Shown piece after piece: positions 45,075-56,400 of a DNA stretch of 64,000 nt. Positions within the stretch are counted from its first letter, which is position 1; every line of letters starts with the position of its first letter. The stretch is from Nipponacmea schrenckii (lineage: Eukaryota; Mollusca; Gastropoda; Lottiidae): contig JAUJPP010000003.1 in the NCBI GenBank assembly GCA_030562195.1, positions 14,353,398 through 14,417,397 of the forward strand, written 5' to 3'. A model generated the notes under the pieces. The model was not told where the DNA came from, searched no databases, and saw only the letters and a program-made list of their open reading frames with translations. A program made the translations under genes and the position numbers.

Positions 45075-46060
45075 GTCCGTCCGCCCGTCTGTCCACAATT
45101 CCTCGTAAACACTCTAGAAGGCGCAATTCTTGACGGATTTTGATGAAACTTAATATGAGTGTTTATGATCACGCAAGGATGAACCCTATTGAAAATCAGC
45201 GAAATCAGAAAAAAATTAGAATGAGTTTTTGCCCTTGTTCTTGAATGGCTTGTAAACACTCTACAATGTGCAAATATTGACGGATTTGGATGAAACTTGG
45301 TGTGAAAGTGTGTAATAAGTCAAGGATGAACCCTATTGAAAATCAGCTAAATCGAAAAATAATTATTATGAATTATTGCTCTTGTTCTTGAAAATGGGTT
45401 GAATTTTAGCTTGTAAGCAGTCCAATTTCTACAAATTCCAATTCTTGACCGATTTTGATAAAACTTGCTGAAATGTTTAATTTCACCCAAGGATGAACCC
45501 TATTGAAAAACAAAATTATAGAATACATTTAATATGAATTATTGCCCTTGTTCTATAAAATGCGTTCAATTTTTGCCTTGTAAACACTCTACAAGTCACA
45601 ATCCTTGAGCGATTTTGACGTAACTTGGCATGAGTATTTGTAATCACATAAGGACCCTATTGGAAATCAGGTAAATCGAAAAATATTTAGTATAAGTTTT
45701 TGACCTTGTTTTTTAAAACGCGTCAAAATTTTAGCTTGTTAACCCTCTAAATTATTGCCCATGTTATTCAAAACGCGTTCGGTTTTTGGCTCATAATCAC
45801 TTTTCAAGGCACAATTCCATACAGATTTTGATGATTTTTTTTTGAACCCTTTTAACAATCAAAAATACTGAAAAATATTTAAAGAGTTATTGCGTTGTTA
45901 TTAGGTATAATTCTTGACAGATTTTAATGAAACATAGGAATATTGTACTTTTTTCACCCTAGAAAGAAGTATATGATTAAAGGTTGAATATTTCGTTTTT
46001 TATTCATAATCAATGCCGCCAGTGGGCGTATATTACCTTGCCTGGCAAGCTATCTTTTAG
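45070..46060 (+). mobile_element. Pearl-like element, core type A, left end lost
   Basis: Begins with a short CCGT-like stretch (cgtccgtccgcccgtctgtc), continues with type A core units (aaggatgaaccctattgaaa, attgcccttgttcttgaa) and ends with CCGCCAGTGGGCGTAT and the TTGCCTGGCAAGC hairpin at about 46013-46060. The left terminus ATACGCCCAC is missing; the minisatellite abuts it. Confidence 0.8.
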
Positions 46061-46697
46061 CAATGAGTCATTCTCAATTCTCCAATTCTTCAAGAATCTT
46101 TACTTCTCTGTATTTATTTTATTCGGATATTTCTATTTTCCAGAAGTTTTACTAGAATGTCTGGTCTAATTACTATTAGAATTTTTTTAAAATGAACCCA
46201 ACACGAAATATTCGATTTAATACACTCGTATCATTGGCGTTGGCAGTGAGGTAAATTAATGGTAGGCGACTTTCACAAACTGTCGCATTTTTTAATTTCA
46301 CACCGGACAGTCGCCATACCCTCCCCAGGCCCGTCGCCAGGATAGGGTCCATGGGGGCTTGGCACCTATAAGCGAGAATTGGGCCCCACCTTTATTTGGC
46401 ATTTCCGGCTCTTTATTTTCAATTATCCGATTCATTATCTTTGTTATCTATCGGTTGCTTACTCGTCAGTTATTTCCATTGCACAGTTTATATTCGTTAA
46501 TATAAACGTCATACTAAACTGCCATTTCTTCTATTACCTGTTTTAGCCACTACAGTTAGTGTCCCTCCTGAATCTACGTCAAGTAAATTTATTGACAACC
46601 CCCCCCCCCTCCAAACTTAGTTTACGGGCCCCTGGACAATAATTCAGAGCTCCAGCACCAATTCGGTCCCGGCGACGAGGCTGACCCTCCTTCTCTG

Positions 46698-47500
46698 TTT
46701 CGAGATACAGAGAAATTGGATTCCTTGGGATTATTTTGTAGTAAGAATTGCATATTCTGTAAAAATACCACAACACAAGCCAATATATGCACACGCATAA
46801 TGAATCTCCCACAGTCGGTATAGTTATAGGCCTAATCGAAGGCAACTGTCTCAGTGGCGGTTTTAAAACAAGGAATATGTCTTCAGTTTGCGAAGCAAAA
46901 TATGAAACTATAGTGAAAGGAATGACTAATGGATTTGATTTTCGAATATATATCAGTAAGTAGTCATATTTAAAGTAAACTAAGTCAATTATTAGGCTAC
47001 CGGTATCTTGGGGATATTGTCCTTTGTACAGAGTGGGTTTATTTTGCATAGCCACGAACTATAGATAAATTGTAAGTAAACTGGCAGGTTAATTTGAAGA
47101 TTGTTGCATAATGATAAAATAGAAGTTGTTTTTTTTATTCACATAATAAGGTGTAAACTTGCGATCTAAGACAAACCTAGGTGAGTTGAATTGAATTTAT
47201 TGTATATTTTGGGGAAATGAACTGTATAAGTCTAGATTTTTATAAGGAGAAATTGTAAAGTCATCAGTTTGAACTATCTTTTTCGAGATCCAGAGAAATT
47301 GGATTCCTTGGGATTATATTTTCTAAGAATTGCATATTATCTAAAAATACCACAGCACAAGCCATACATACACACGCGCATAATACATTTTGCATAGCCA
47401 TGACCTAAAGGCCTACTATTTTCACGTTTAATTTGAATACCACAGTTCAATCTATTTTATTATGAAAGAGTTCTCCGGGAATGCATAATTATTTCCCAGA
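46698..47500 (+). repeat. Duplicated anonymous blocks, left locus
   Basis: Two partial copies (46698-46800 and 47281-47500) share gagaaattggattccttggg, taagaattgcatatt and aataccacagcacaagcc. Between them, 47047-47290 carries attgtaagtaaactggcagg, caaacctaggtgag and gtataagtctagatttttat. Both blocks recur at 51129-51310 and 51872-52055 in the opposite order. The region has a few GC-richer patches but no gene. Confidence 0.75.
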
Positions 47501-48239
47501 AAAACTTAAGGGGTCGCAATGACTTGATGTTAGACATTTGCTTGTCTACCTAAAGATCTTGGGTTTACCTTTTGACATATCTACCTGGATTTTCTGGTCA
47601 TTGGCTGGTCGCAGTGGTTGTTCGGATGGGCATCAAACCATATCTCTGTGATTGTGAAACGTTTTTACAAAGAACTCCTGGATGAATTCCCTAATATCAA
47701 TACCAAACGTTTAGTGACTGCTTACAAAAGGAATGAGGGGGGGGGGGCAATATGGACCCCTTAATTTTAAACTAATCTGAAATAATAAGCACTTTTTCAA
47801 AAATGAATCCTGGGGCCTTCATAATATGTTCTGTATACCTAAAGATTAATCTACGATATACCGAAATAGAATTATTAAGAATGAATGTGACACAGCCCCT
47901 TTTTAATATTTTTCTGAAAAATACCATTTTACCCCATACTATGGGGCAAAATGATTTTGATGAGAGGGCAAAACGTATTAAAAAGTCCATTTTGCCCCGT
48001 ATATCTGGTGACCATTTATGCGTTCAAAAACCATGTCTCGCATCCTTTTGATGTTGTCAAAATTGTTAGATGCCATTATGCGAGTAAAAGACATTACTAC
48101 AAAAATGCAGATTACAATGCAAAAATACAATCAAAAATTAGTGATTATTTCGTGAAACAGATATAGTGCTATTTATAACTGTTTGTTGTTATTGTTATTA
48201 AACCATTATGAATGTATGATGTACCTTCTCTTCTAATGA

Positions 48240-48326
48240 CCCTTGATCCTATTAAGAGACCATCCCCTGTAAGAGACCACTTTGCAAATTTCCCCTGGGT
48301 GGTCTCTTAAAAGGACTTTTACTGTA
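48240..48326. repeat. Solo pogo/Tigger-type terminal inverted repeat
   Basis: Read leftward from the TA at 48325-48326 it gives CAGTAAAAGTCCTTTTAAGA and then repeated GAGACCA motifs, typical of pogo/Tigger ends that begin CAGT and sit next to TA. It points as the right end of an element to its left, not as an end of the transposase pseudogene to its right. I could not find a partner end. Confidence 0.55.
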
Positions 48327-48383
48327 TTTAATAATTGAAAAAAGGCAAACATTTAAGAGCATAAAGTGAGAATACAATTTTAT

Positions 48384-50335
48384 TCACAAAAGAACACCAA
48401 TAGAACTAACTGCCGCTTTATGAGCATAAATCGCAGACGAAGTCGTCATCACTAATGCTGACATCAGCACACACGGGATGAGCCCATTGATGGCGGGCTG
48501 TGCATTGTATGAGTCCATCCTGTTTGCTGTCCCTCCATAACTCAAAACAAAACAAACATCGCGTATCATCCTCATCATCACCACCATCACCATTCGCATC
48601 AACAGCATTCTGTGGTTTAGTCGGAACCTCATAAGTTAGTTTGCGAGGATATTTTCTGGGAGGTGGCAAACAGTCGACCTGCTTTGTGAGTAACTTATTC
48701 CTTCCGTGCGTTTTCTCTTGCATTAGATTAGATCGATATGGACTAGAAGTTAGTACTACCTCTTTTGTTGTTTTGCAGAAGCCTATGGATATGGTGTTAT
48801 ATCAGATTATATAGCCTCTAGAACTTGTAGATGTAGACTTACATATAAAATTGGCAGTTGTGGTTGGTGAGAGTTCTTTCATGGACTGTGTGGAGCTAGT
48901 TGATTGACTTGTTGAGCTTTTGGATGGTTGAGTGGAGCTTGTGGTTAGTTTCATGAAGCTGGTTGACTGGTTTGTAGAACCGAATGGTTGTGTTGAGTTG
49001 GTCGGTGTTGTTGTCGATGGCTGGTAGGTGGCTTATTTGAGCAGATGAGTTGTTGTGTGGCGTTGAAAGGAGTCAATGTAAAGCCGGCGATTGGCCGTGC
49101 AGAGTTGGAAGATAGTTGGATGGAACTGTTGGGTGGTTGAAAGTTTTGGAATAGTTTTGTTGAGGAGGTTGAAGACTTTGTAGCGATAGTGGACGGTAGT
49201 AAGGAGATGGTAGATGGTTCAGCAACTATTTGCTGTATGATTCCATCCTCATCATCAGTACTTTGTGTGATTGGGATGTCTGTGGGTCCTGCAGCTGCAA
49301 ATTCGTAATCTTCAAAAGTGTCGATTGAGTGGATATATACCAGTTTTTCTAAATCCATTCGATGCAGTAGAGGCATTAGTTGCTTTCAGGTATGCACGCC
49401 CGAATAACTCAGCAGCCTGGAAAGTCGTAACAGTTCTGGGTAGATTATTACGAAGCCACTTTTCTATTTATTGGTCGCAATAAGGCTGAAGTTTGTGTGA
49501 AAAGTGAGGTGGTAAGCAAATCAGAACAACACCATTGGATCTTGCTAAATCAATGAGAATCTTGTTTTCAGAAGATGCTCCAGATGCTTTGATGAAGTGT
49601 TCAAACCATTTATGGAACAAATCCATTTGCATCCACACACTTTTATGGCACTCTGCAGTCGATCCAGCTGGGGCTCCATTCATAAGTTCTTGCTTCATTC
49701 TAACGCGTGGAAAATAAAAAGTGGTGGAATAAAATTTCCGGTGACACTCATGCAGATTTCCACTGTAACTAGTTGCCCACGTTCAGACGAAACAAGAGTT
49801 CCAACCTGCCTTCTCCCCCTTTTAGCAATAACTTTAGAAGACCTGCCTTGAACAGTCGTGATCCCGGTTTCATCAACATTATAAATGTTGTTTGGTTTAA
49901 ATTTGTATTCGTCCATCAATGATTCTAGCAAGTTAAAGAATTTATTAACATTTGACTTGATTGAATCCACGTGCACGAGCAGCCGAAGTAGCCTCTGGTT
50001 GGTGTTCGTAAGGATAGGTTTGGGTGTCGTTTCATAAACCCGTAATACCAGTCTTTGCCGGCTTTACCCTTGTCCTTGTTGAAAGAATGTCGAAGACCAT
50101 TTTTCTCTGCAAGTTGAAATTCCATTTTACGGACATCGGACGTTGTCATACCAAACATCATTTGCTCCATGGTGGTTATGTAGTCCATTTCATTCATTTA
50201 CTATAGGGGCACATATGATCGAAATTCGCTCTTGTCCGATCCTGTCGACGACTGCGATTTTTTCTTCGACAGTAAGGCATTTGTAAAGATGACATGGCAG
50301 GAGTGACGGACAAATTCCGCCAAATTAGCTGTTTG
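48384..50335 (-). pseudogene. Decayed pogo/Tigger-like DDE_1 transposase with C-terminal zinc-finger-like motif
   Basis: Read on the - strand, family landmarks appear in order across several frames: LTVEEKIAVVDRI, MEQMMFGMTTSDVRKM, GKDWYYGFMKRHPNLSLRTP, EATSAARARGFN, NIYNVDETGI (first catalytic Asp), VTVEICMSVTGNFIPPLFIF, RMKQELMNGAPAG, LPPHFSHKLQP, AAELFGRAYLKAT, then a CLFCFELW to WAHPVC to CDLC cysteine/histidine motif near 48420-48550. Breaks include a 4-bp ACCA duplication after LSLRTP, a frame change after GFNQ, a lost base after PLFIF, an in-frame TAA at 49468, and a frame change near the end of DDE_1. The segment normally holding LDNHSSH, with the second catalytic Asp, is missing, so the element cannot be active. 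An AATAAA lies just past the 3' end (- strand, 48379-48384). Confidence 0.85.
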
Positions 50336-50470
50336 TGCCCCCTCTTGATTTTAATCACTGCGAAAATACGCTCGTGTGACCAATGCATACTCTGAGATAT
50401 TTGACGCTAGATGGCGCGTTGACAGGCTCTTCGCGCAGACTCGAACCGGTTTATTGACTGATCTTCTCCA
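50336..50470 (+). promoter_or_regulatory. Probable 5' UTR/promoter of the pyrophosphatase gene
   Basis: A short, relatively GC-rich stretch between the pseudogene and the pyrophosphatase ATG, with gctagatggcgcg and several CG dinucleotides, unlike the surrounding AT-rich DNA. An in-frame TGA at 50459 sits just upstream of the ATG at 50471. No TATA box is evident; the transcription start cannot be placed. Confidence 0.35.
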
Positions 50471-53400
50471 ATGCAACGTGTTGGGAGACTACTTTCATTG
50501 ATTAACGGTTCAGGTGGCAGTCGGCTACAAGTTTTGTGTCGGCACCTCAAATCACAACAAACAGTTTTAAGAATGGCTTCTGTATACTCAGTTGAACAAC
50601 GAGGGCAATCTAACAGTTTGAATTACAGATTATTCTTTAGTAAGATATTCTATTTCTACTTTTTTGATGTGACACATAGACCTATTAGTATTAGGCCTAT
50701 GGCTATAGGGCCACTGTAACAGACGGTGACAGTGACAGTGTCCCTATCTTCACTGACATTCGTGTTTTAGGGTCTTGGAACGTTGAGTACTTCTTTTCAG
50801 TCTTAGCTCAATTTCTTAAGATTTTGACACTTGTTTGATCATTTCATACAGTAATAGTGTAGTAGTAGATTACTTAAAAAGTTATTTTATATTATCTGAT
50901 TGTGATAGGCCTACAGTGTCAGTGATATCGATAAGTCAGTTAAGAGATGCAACCACACCTCTTACCTTGCTACTAACCTGGGATTCCCAGAATTAGTTAA
51001 AGTACATGTAGATATATAGCACAAATTGCTGGGAACTAATATACCTACAATTACTACTAGTTTATGAATTGAGACTTGAAGTGGGCCACTGTCACAAATT
51101 GTAATATGCAATTAATTACCATGAAGTCATTAATTTATATTTTATAAGAATTGCATATTCTCTAAAAAATACCACAGCACAAGCCAATACATACCCACGC
51201 GCATAATACATTTTGCATAGCCATGACCTATAGGCCTACTATTTGCACATTTAATTTGAATACCACAGTTCAATCTATTTTATTAAAGAGTTCTCCGGGA
51301 ATACATACCTCCCTGAAGTAATCGCTTTGCATATTTTATTTATTAAATCTCTACTGAAGTAGATAATTTCGTACAAAATTGATGTAACCTAAGCTGAAAT
51401 TTATAGCACAGTTCGGATGGAACATTTAACTATTTCTGCGCTCATTATAGGCCTTTACCCTCGACAGTTGGATTTCATTGCGTTTCCCATCTTTATTAAC
51501 AAAAAAGGTTCAGAAGTGTAGGACATTATACAACATTCATTTCATTTTCGACTATAGGAGGCTAATAGGCTACTATTGAAATTCTTCTAATACACGTCCG
51601 TGACAGTTCAATCAGGCCAAGAGCCTTAATTCATTCTCAAGAAACTGTTAATCCTGAATCTCAGAAGTTACTTCCTAAAGCCTTAACGGCTATCAATCTT
51701 TTTTTTCTCTTATGGATACAAATTGTAATATGCAATTAATCACCATATAGGCCTAGCTGTACATGTAACTTGTATCAAGATCCCATCTTCTTTTATGTTA
51801 TTAAATTAAACTGAGGTCAAGCCACTTAGTACCACTTTCTGTATGTAGGCCTACCTATTAGGAATATATTATATAAATTGTAAGTAAACTGGCAAGGTTA
51901 ATTTGAAGATTGTTGCATAATGATAAAATATTACTTTTCTCTGACAAACCTAGGTGAGTGACCAAATGAATTTATTGTATATTTTTGGGGAATGAACTGT
52001 ATAAGTCTAGATTTTTATAAGGAGAAATTATAGTCATCAGTTTGAACTCATAAAGATCAGCCAAGTCCAACCAAAAATCACTAACAATATTCTAGTATGC
52101 AAATTGTAGTAAAAGATCCATTGTAAAGTGAATTATTTTAACTATTATGGGAGATGCTCAACTAATATATGATACAACAAGATATGTAAAAGTTATTTTT
52201 TATAAATATATAATTCGATCCATCTATCAAGAGTTAAGAGACCTCAAACGGCTCTATATATTGTATGATATGATGTGACATCATACACTTTCATTGTTGT
52301 ATTCTTGAAATACACAAAACACAATATTGATTTTGATAACTGAAACATTTTACCGATACAGTGATTTCTTTCTATTATGCTAATGGAAAAAACCTAAGGT
52401 TATTATCACGGTCATGGTCGAAAACATACATTTTAGAATTATTGTTAAAGACCAATTTTCTTATTGATTCATTTATCCTAATAAAATAATGGAAACCGGT
52501 AACTGATTTTGTTTAGAAAATATAGGTCAAAGCCTGTTTGTTTTAAATGTATATTGTAAAAATAAAGAAATTAACTGAGATAACGTAAGTATGTACTATA
52601 TTGGTGACACAAGTAACAACATAGGCACATAAATTCTTTTCAAACACTTATATTTCTCTTTTTAAACCATAGTAATTTTATATTTTTTTGGACAAAAAGA
52701 TGCATCTAATATTTAAGTTAATAATCTTCTAAATGTAAATATTGCAGATTATTACCTTGGCAGATATAAATAGGAACCCTATTAATTAAGGGCAAAAAAC
52801 GTAGAAAGATCAATGCTTTTGTAAACCTACCTATTTAAGAGCTGTGTTTTGTATCAATCATGAAATTCAGATATATATCTATATTTTGTACAGATATTGT
52901 ACAACAATGCTCAAGTAAGTAGAGGGTACTATAGGTGAAAGCCTGTTCCCAAGTCATTATGTTTAGAAATATTGTTTAAACAAAAAATAAAAATTGTGTT
53001 CATATTTTAAATGAAGTAATATGCCTAAAATCATCCATTTCTTTTTTCTCTATTTTAGAGGATCAAAGAGGCAAAATTGTTTCACCATGGCATGACATTC
53101 CTCTTAGAGTCCCTGGAACAGATAATGTTTTTAATATGGTTGTTGAAATTCCAAGATGGACCAATGCCAAAATGGAGGTAGGAAAATACAATGATTATTA
53201 TTAGACTGAGGAATTAGTTACTTGACATCCAATGATATTTAATCTGTATTAATCATGAGGCTTAGATGTATTTAAACAATTATAATCATATTGTTTCATT
53301 ACGTGCAGTGTACTTTGATTTTTTATACGCCCACATTATAATGTCGTCGTATATTGTCGTCACACCGTCCGTCCACAATTGCTTGTGAACGCAATAGAGG

Positions 53401-56400
53401 CTACAGTTTTTGTCGGATTTGAATGAAAATTGTTGTGATCATTTATATTGATGAGATCTCAGACAAGTTCGAAATTGGCAATTTTTCGAATAAACGTTTT
53501 TTGAGTTATTGCACTTGACTTAGTAAAAACGCGTCAAAATTGGCTTGTGAACACAATAGAGACTACAGTTTTCATCAGATTTTAATGAAACTTGCTGTGA
53601 TCATTTATATTGATGAGATCTTGGACAAGTTCGAAATTGGCGATTTTTCGATGAATGGTTTTTGAGTTATTGCACTTGACTTAGTCAAAACGCCTCAAAA
53701 TTGGCTTGTGAAGGCGATAGAGATCACAATTTCCATTTGATTTGAATGAAATTTGGTGTTATAATTTATATTGATGAAATCCTGGACAAGTTGATCGTGA
53801 CGATTTTTGGGTGAACGTTTTTTGAGTTATTGGCCTCGACTAAGTCAAATTGCGTCGAAATAAACTTGTGAACAAGATAGAGACAACAGTTTTCATCTGA
53901 TTGGAATGAAATTTGGTGTGATCATTGAAGTTGATGTCATCTTGGTCAAGCTTGAAATTGACATTTCGATATACTGTTTTTGAGTTATTGCACTTGACTA
54001 AGTCAAAACGCAGCTTGTGATTGCGGTAGACAATACAGTTTTAACGTGGGCGTATCTTGCTAGGCAACCACTTGTTATAATAATAATAATAAACTCTTTA
54101 TTTTACATGGGTCAGAATTAGGCCCAATACACAAGGACATGGTCCTGTCTCACATTCAGCCCATGGGGCAGTACATTGGGAAAAAAAAGAAAGAAAAAAA
54201 TCGAAAATACATAATATCTCAGTATACAATTCGTCCAAAATTTATTTCTTTTGATAGAATGTTCTATAGATGCCCCTTTTTCTAAACTAGATCTGCAAAG
54301 AAGAAACGATGAATCCTATAAAACAAGATGTAAAAAAAGGGAATTTAAGATTTGTTAAAAATATATTCCCTCATCATGGTTATATTTGGAATTATGGTGC
54401 ATTACCACAAGTAAGTTTCATTTCCTTTTATGTCTAAAAGATGTGATGCATCTTGCTTCCATATTACTGTCCAACCTTCTTTAAGAATTAATTTTTTTAA
54501 TACCATTTTCATGTGAACAAACTCTATAATTTTTATCTGAGAAAGCTCTTAATTCTTATATTGAAAATCAAGATGATTTTTCATGTAATATTATAACATA
54601 TATTTTCATAGACTTTTGAAGATCCAACATGGTTTACTGAATCAGATCATGGTAAAACTAAAGGTGATCAAGATCCATTAGATGTTTGTGAAATAGGGAG
54701 CAAGGTAAATAAAACTTGATTTATGGTTCTAGATAAAATTAAATCTGATTTTCATTTCTGGAAGACATATATCATACTTCAGAGAAAACAATTACAAAGG
54801 TACTGGAAGTATATGATAACTGTGTTTCCACTTGGCCAAAAATCTGACTTTAAGCTAGCTTTTCTGTGTTTCCACTTAAATTGCCAAACTATTACGGTTC
54901 GAGAGCTGAAAACCTCCCTTTTTGCGTTCTGCAATTTATCTGGGGCAAAAATGAAAGCTAGCTTTAAAGCTGTCTTTTTAAACAAGTGGAAACACAAAAA
55001 GGCGGCTTTTTCTCGTTTGGCAGTAGAGAAGTACTAATATTAGGGTCTCATGCACAACATCGGTGCTCATGTACATCGTGACCTGTCAATAGTGTGCCAC
55101 TCTTTTGATCGAGACTAAATCGATTCGGAAACCAGAGAAACTCAGTGGAAACACAGCATGTGCGGCAATAAGGCTGGCTTTAAAGCTAACTTCACTTCAC
55201 AATTCTAAGTGGAAATGCAGTTATTGTGTCTCGTTGTATTTCAGGTACATGCTAGAGCTTCAGTTATTCAAGTTAAAGTATTGGGTGTTATGTTATTAGT
55301 AGATGAAGGTTTGTACATGTGATTTATTTATATCTTTAGATATCCATTTGTTGAGATTGGTTGTGCAGTATAATGACAGTAATTAATAATAACGAAAGTA
55401 ATTAAGTAGAATTCAGAATCATGAATTTGACAGAAATTTGATGTTTTTAATTAATGTTTTTTTAAAATATATTTTAGTCCATTAAACTTCAATCTGTTCA
55501 AAGTTTTTATGATGTTCATTGGCCATGTCTAATAATATTTCTAATTCTATTGTTGATAATAGGTGAGACAGATTGGAAGATAATAGCTATTGATGTCAAT
55601 GATCCTAAAGCCGATATGCTTAATGGTAAGTGTTGAATTCTTTACTAAATTATATTCAATGTTATGTGTTGATTAACATAAAGCATATATATATGATATT
55701 TTGACTCACAAAGATAAATTGAGAAACTGTGTTGATAGTAGGAAGTGTGATTTTGAAAACCAATGTCTCAACACAACTTATCTGTTTATCAAATATTGTA
55801 GAAATTGTTTTATTATAGATATTGCTGATGTTAAAAAAGTTTTTCCTGGTCTCTTATCAGTAAGTGTTACATCTGTCAATCATTTTATATCTGTTCTAGT
55901 CAGATTTTTTCATATTTTATCTTCCATTTCATTGATTTGATTTGATAGATATCTGGTTTTGTTACTATCATCATAAAATTACTTGCCTAATCTTTATTTG
56001 AATACAGATATACTTATTTTATCATGATATTATTGATTATACATAAAAATTCATATTCGTTTTACTGATTTAGACAGAGCCTCTATTGGAATTTCCTAGA
56101 CTTTCTTAGATTTCTCTTTTATCACATTGCTGTGTTCATACTTCATTGCCCACTGGTCAGTGTTCTAAACTGTTGTTTTTATTTTGTTGTATTTTTTTAT
56201 GAGTTTTTTCCCTTTAATTACCATTATGTACTATATTGAAGTAATTAAATTGTTGACTAGAGTGTTTACATTCTTTAGGCAACACATGAATGGTTTAAAT
56301 ACTATAAAGTACCTGATGGTAAACCAGAAAATATATTTGGTTGGAATGGAGAGGCTAAAAATAAAGCCAAAGCTTTAGAAGAAATACAATGTGCACATGT

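Noticed and set aside
46579..47055. A 158-residue - strand open frame
   Set aside because: It crosses duplicated repeat blocks and low-complexity G/C runs, shows no domain and has no splice context; taken as chance.
48240..50335. The CAGT-type terminal repeat at 48324 as an end of the transposase pseudogene
   Set aside because: Its orientation makes it the right end of an element lying to the left, so it does not bound the pseudogene on its right.
54723..55037. A 104-residue + strand open frame
   Set aside because: It lies mostly inside the MITE at 54816-55224 and in an intron of the pyrophosphatase gene.
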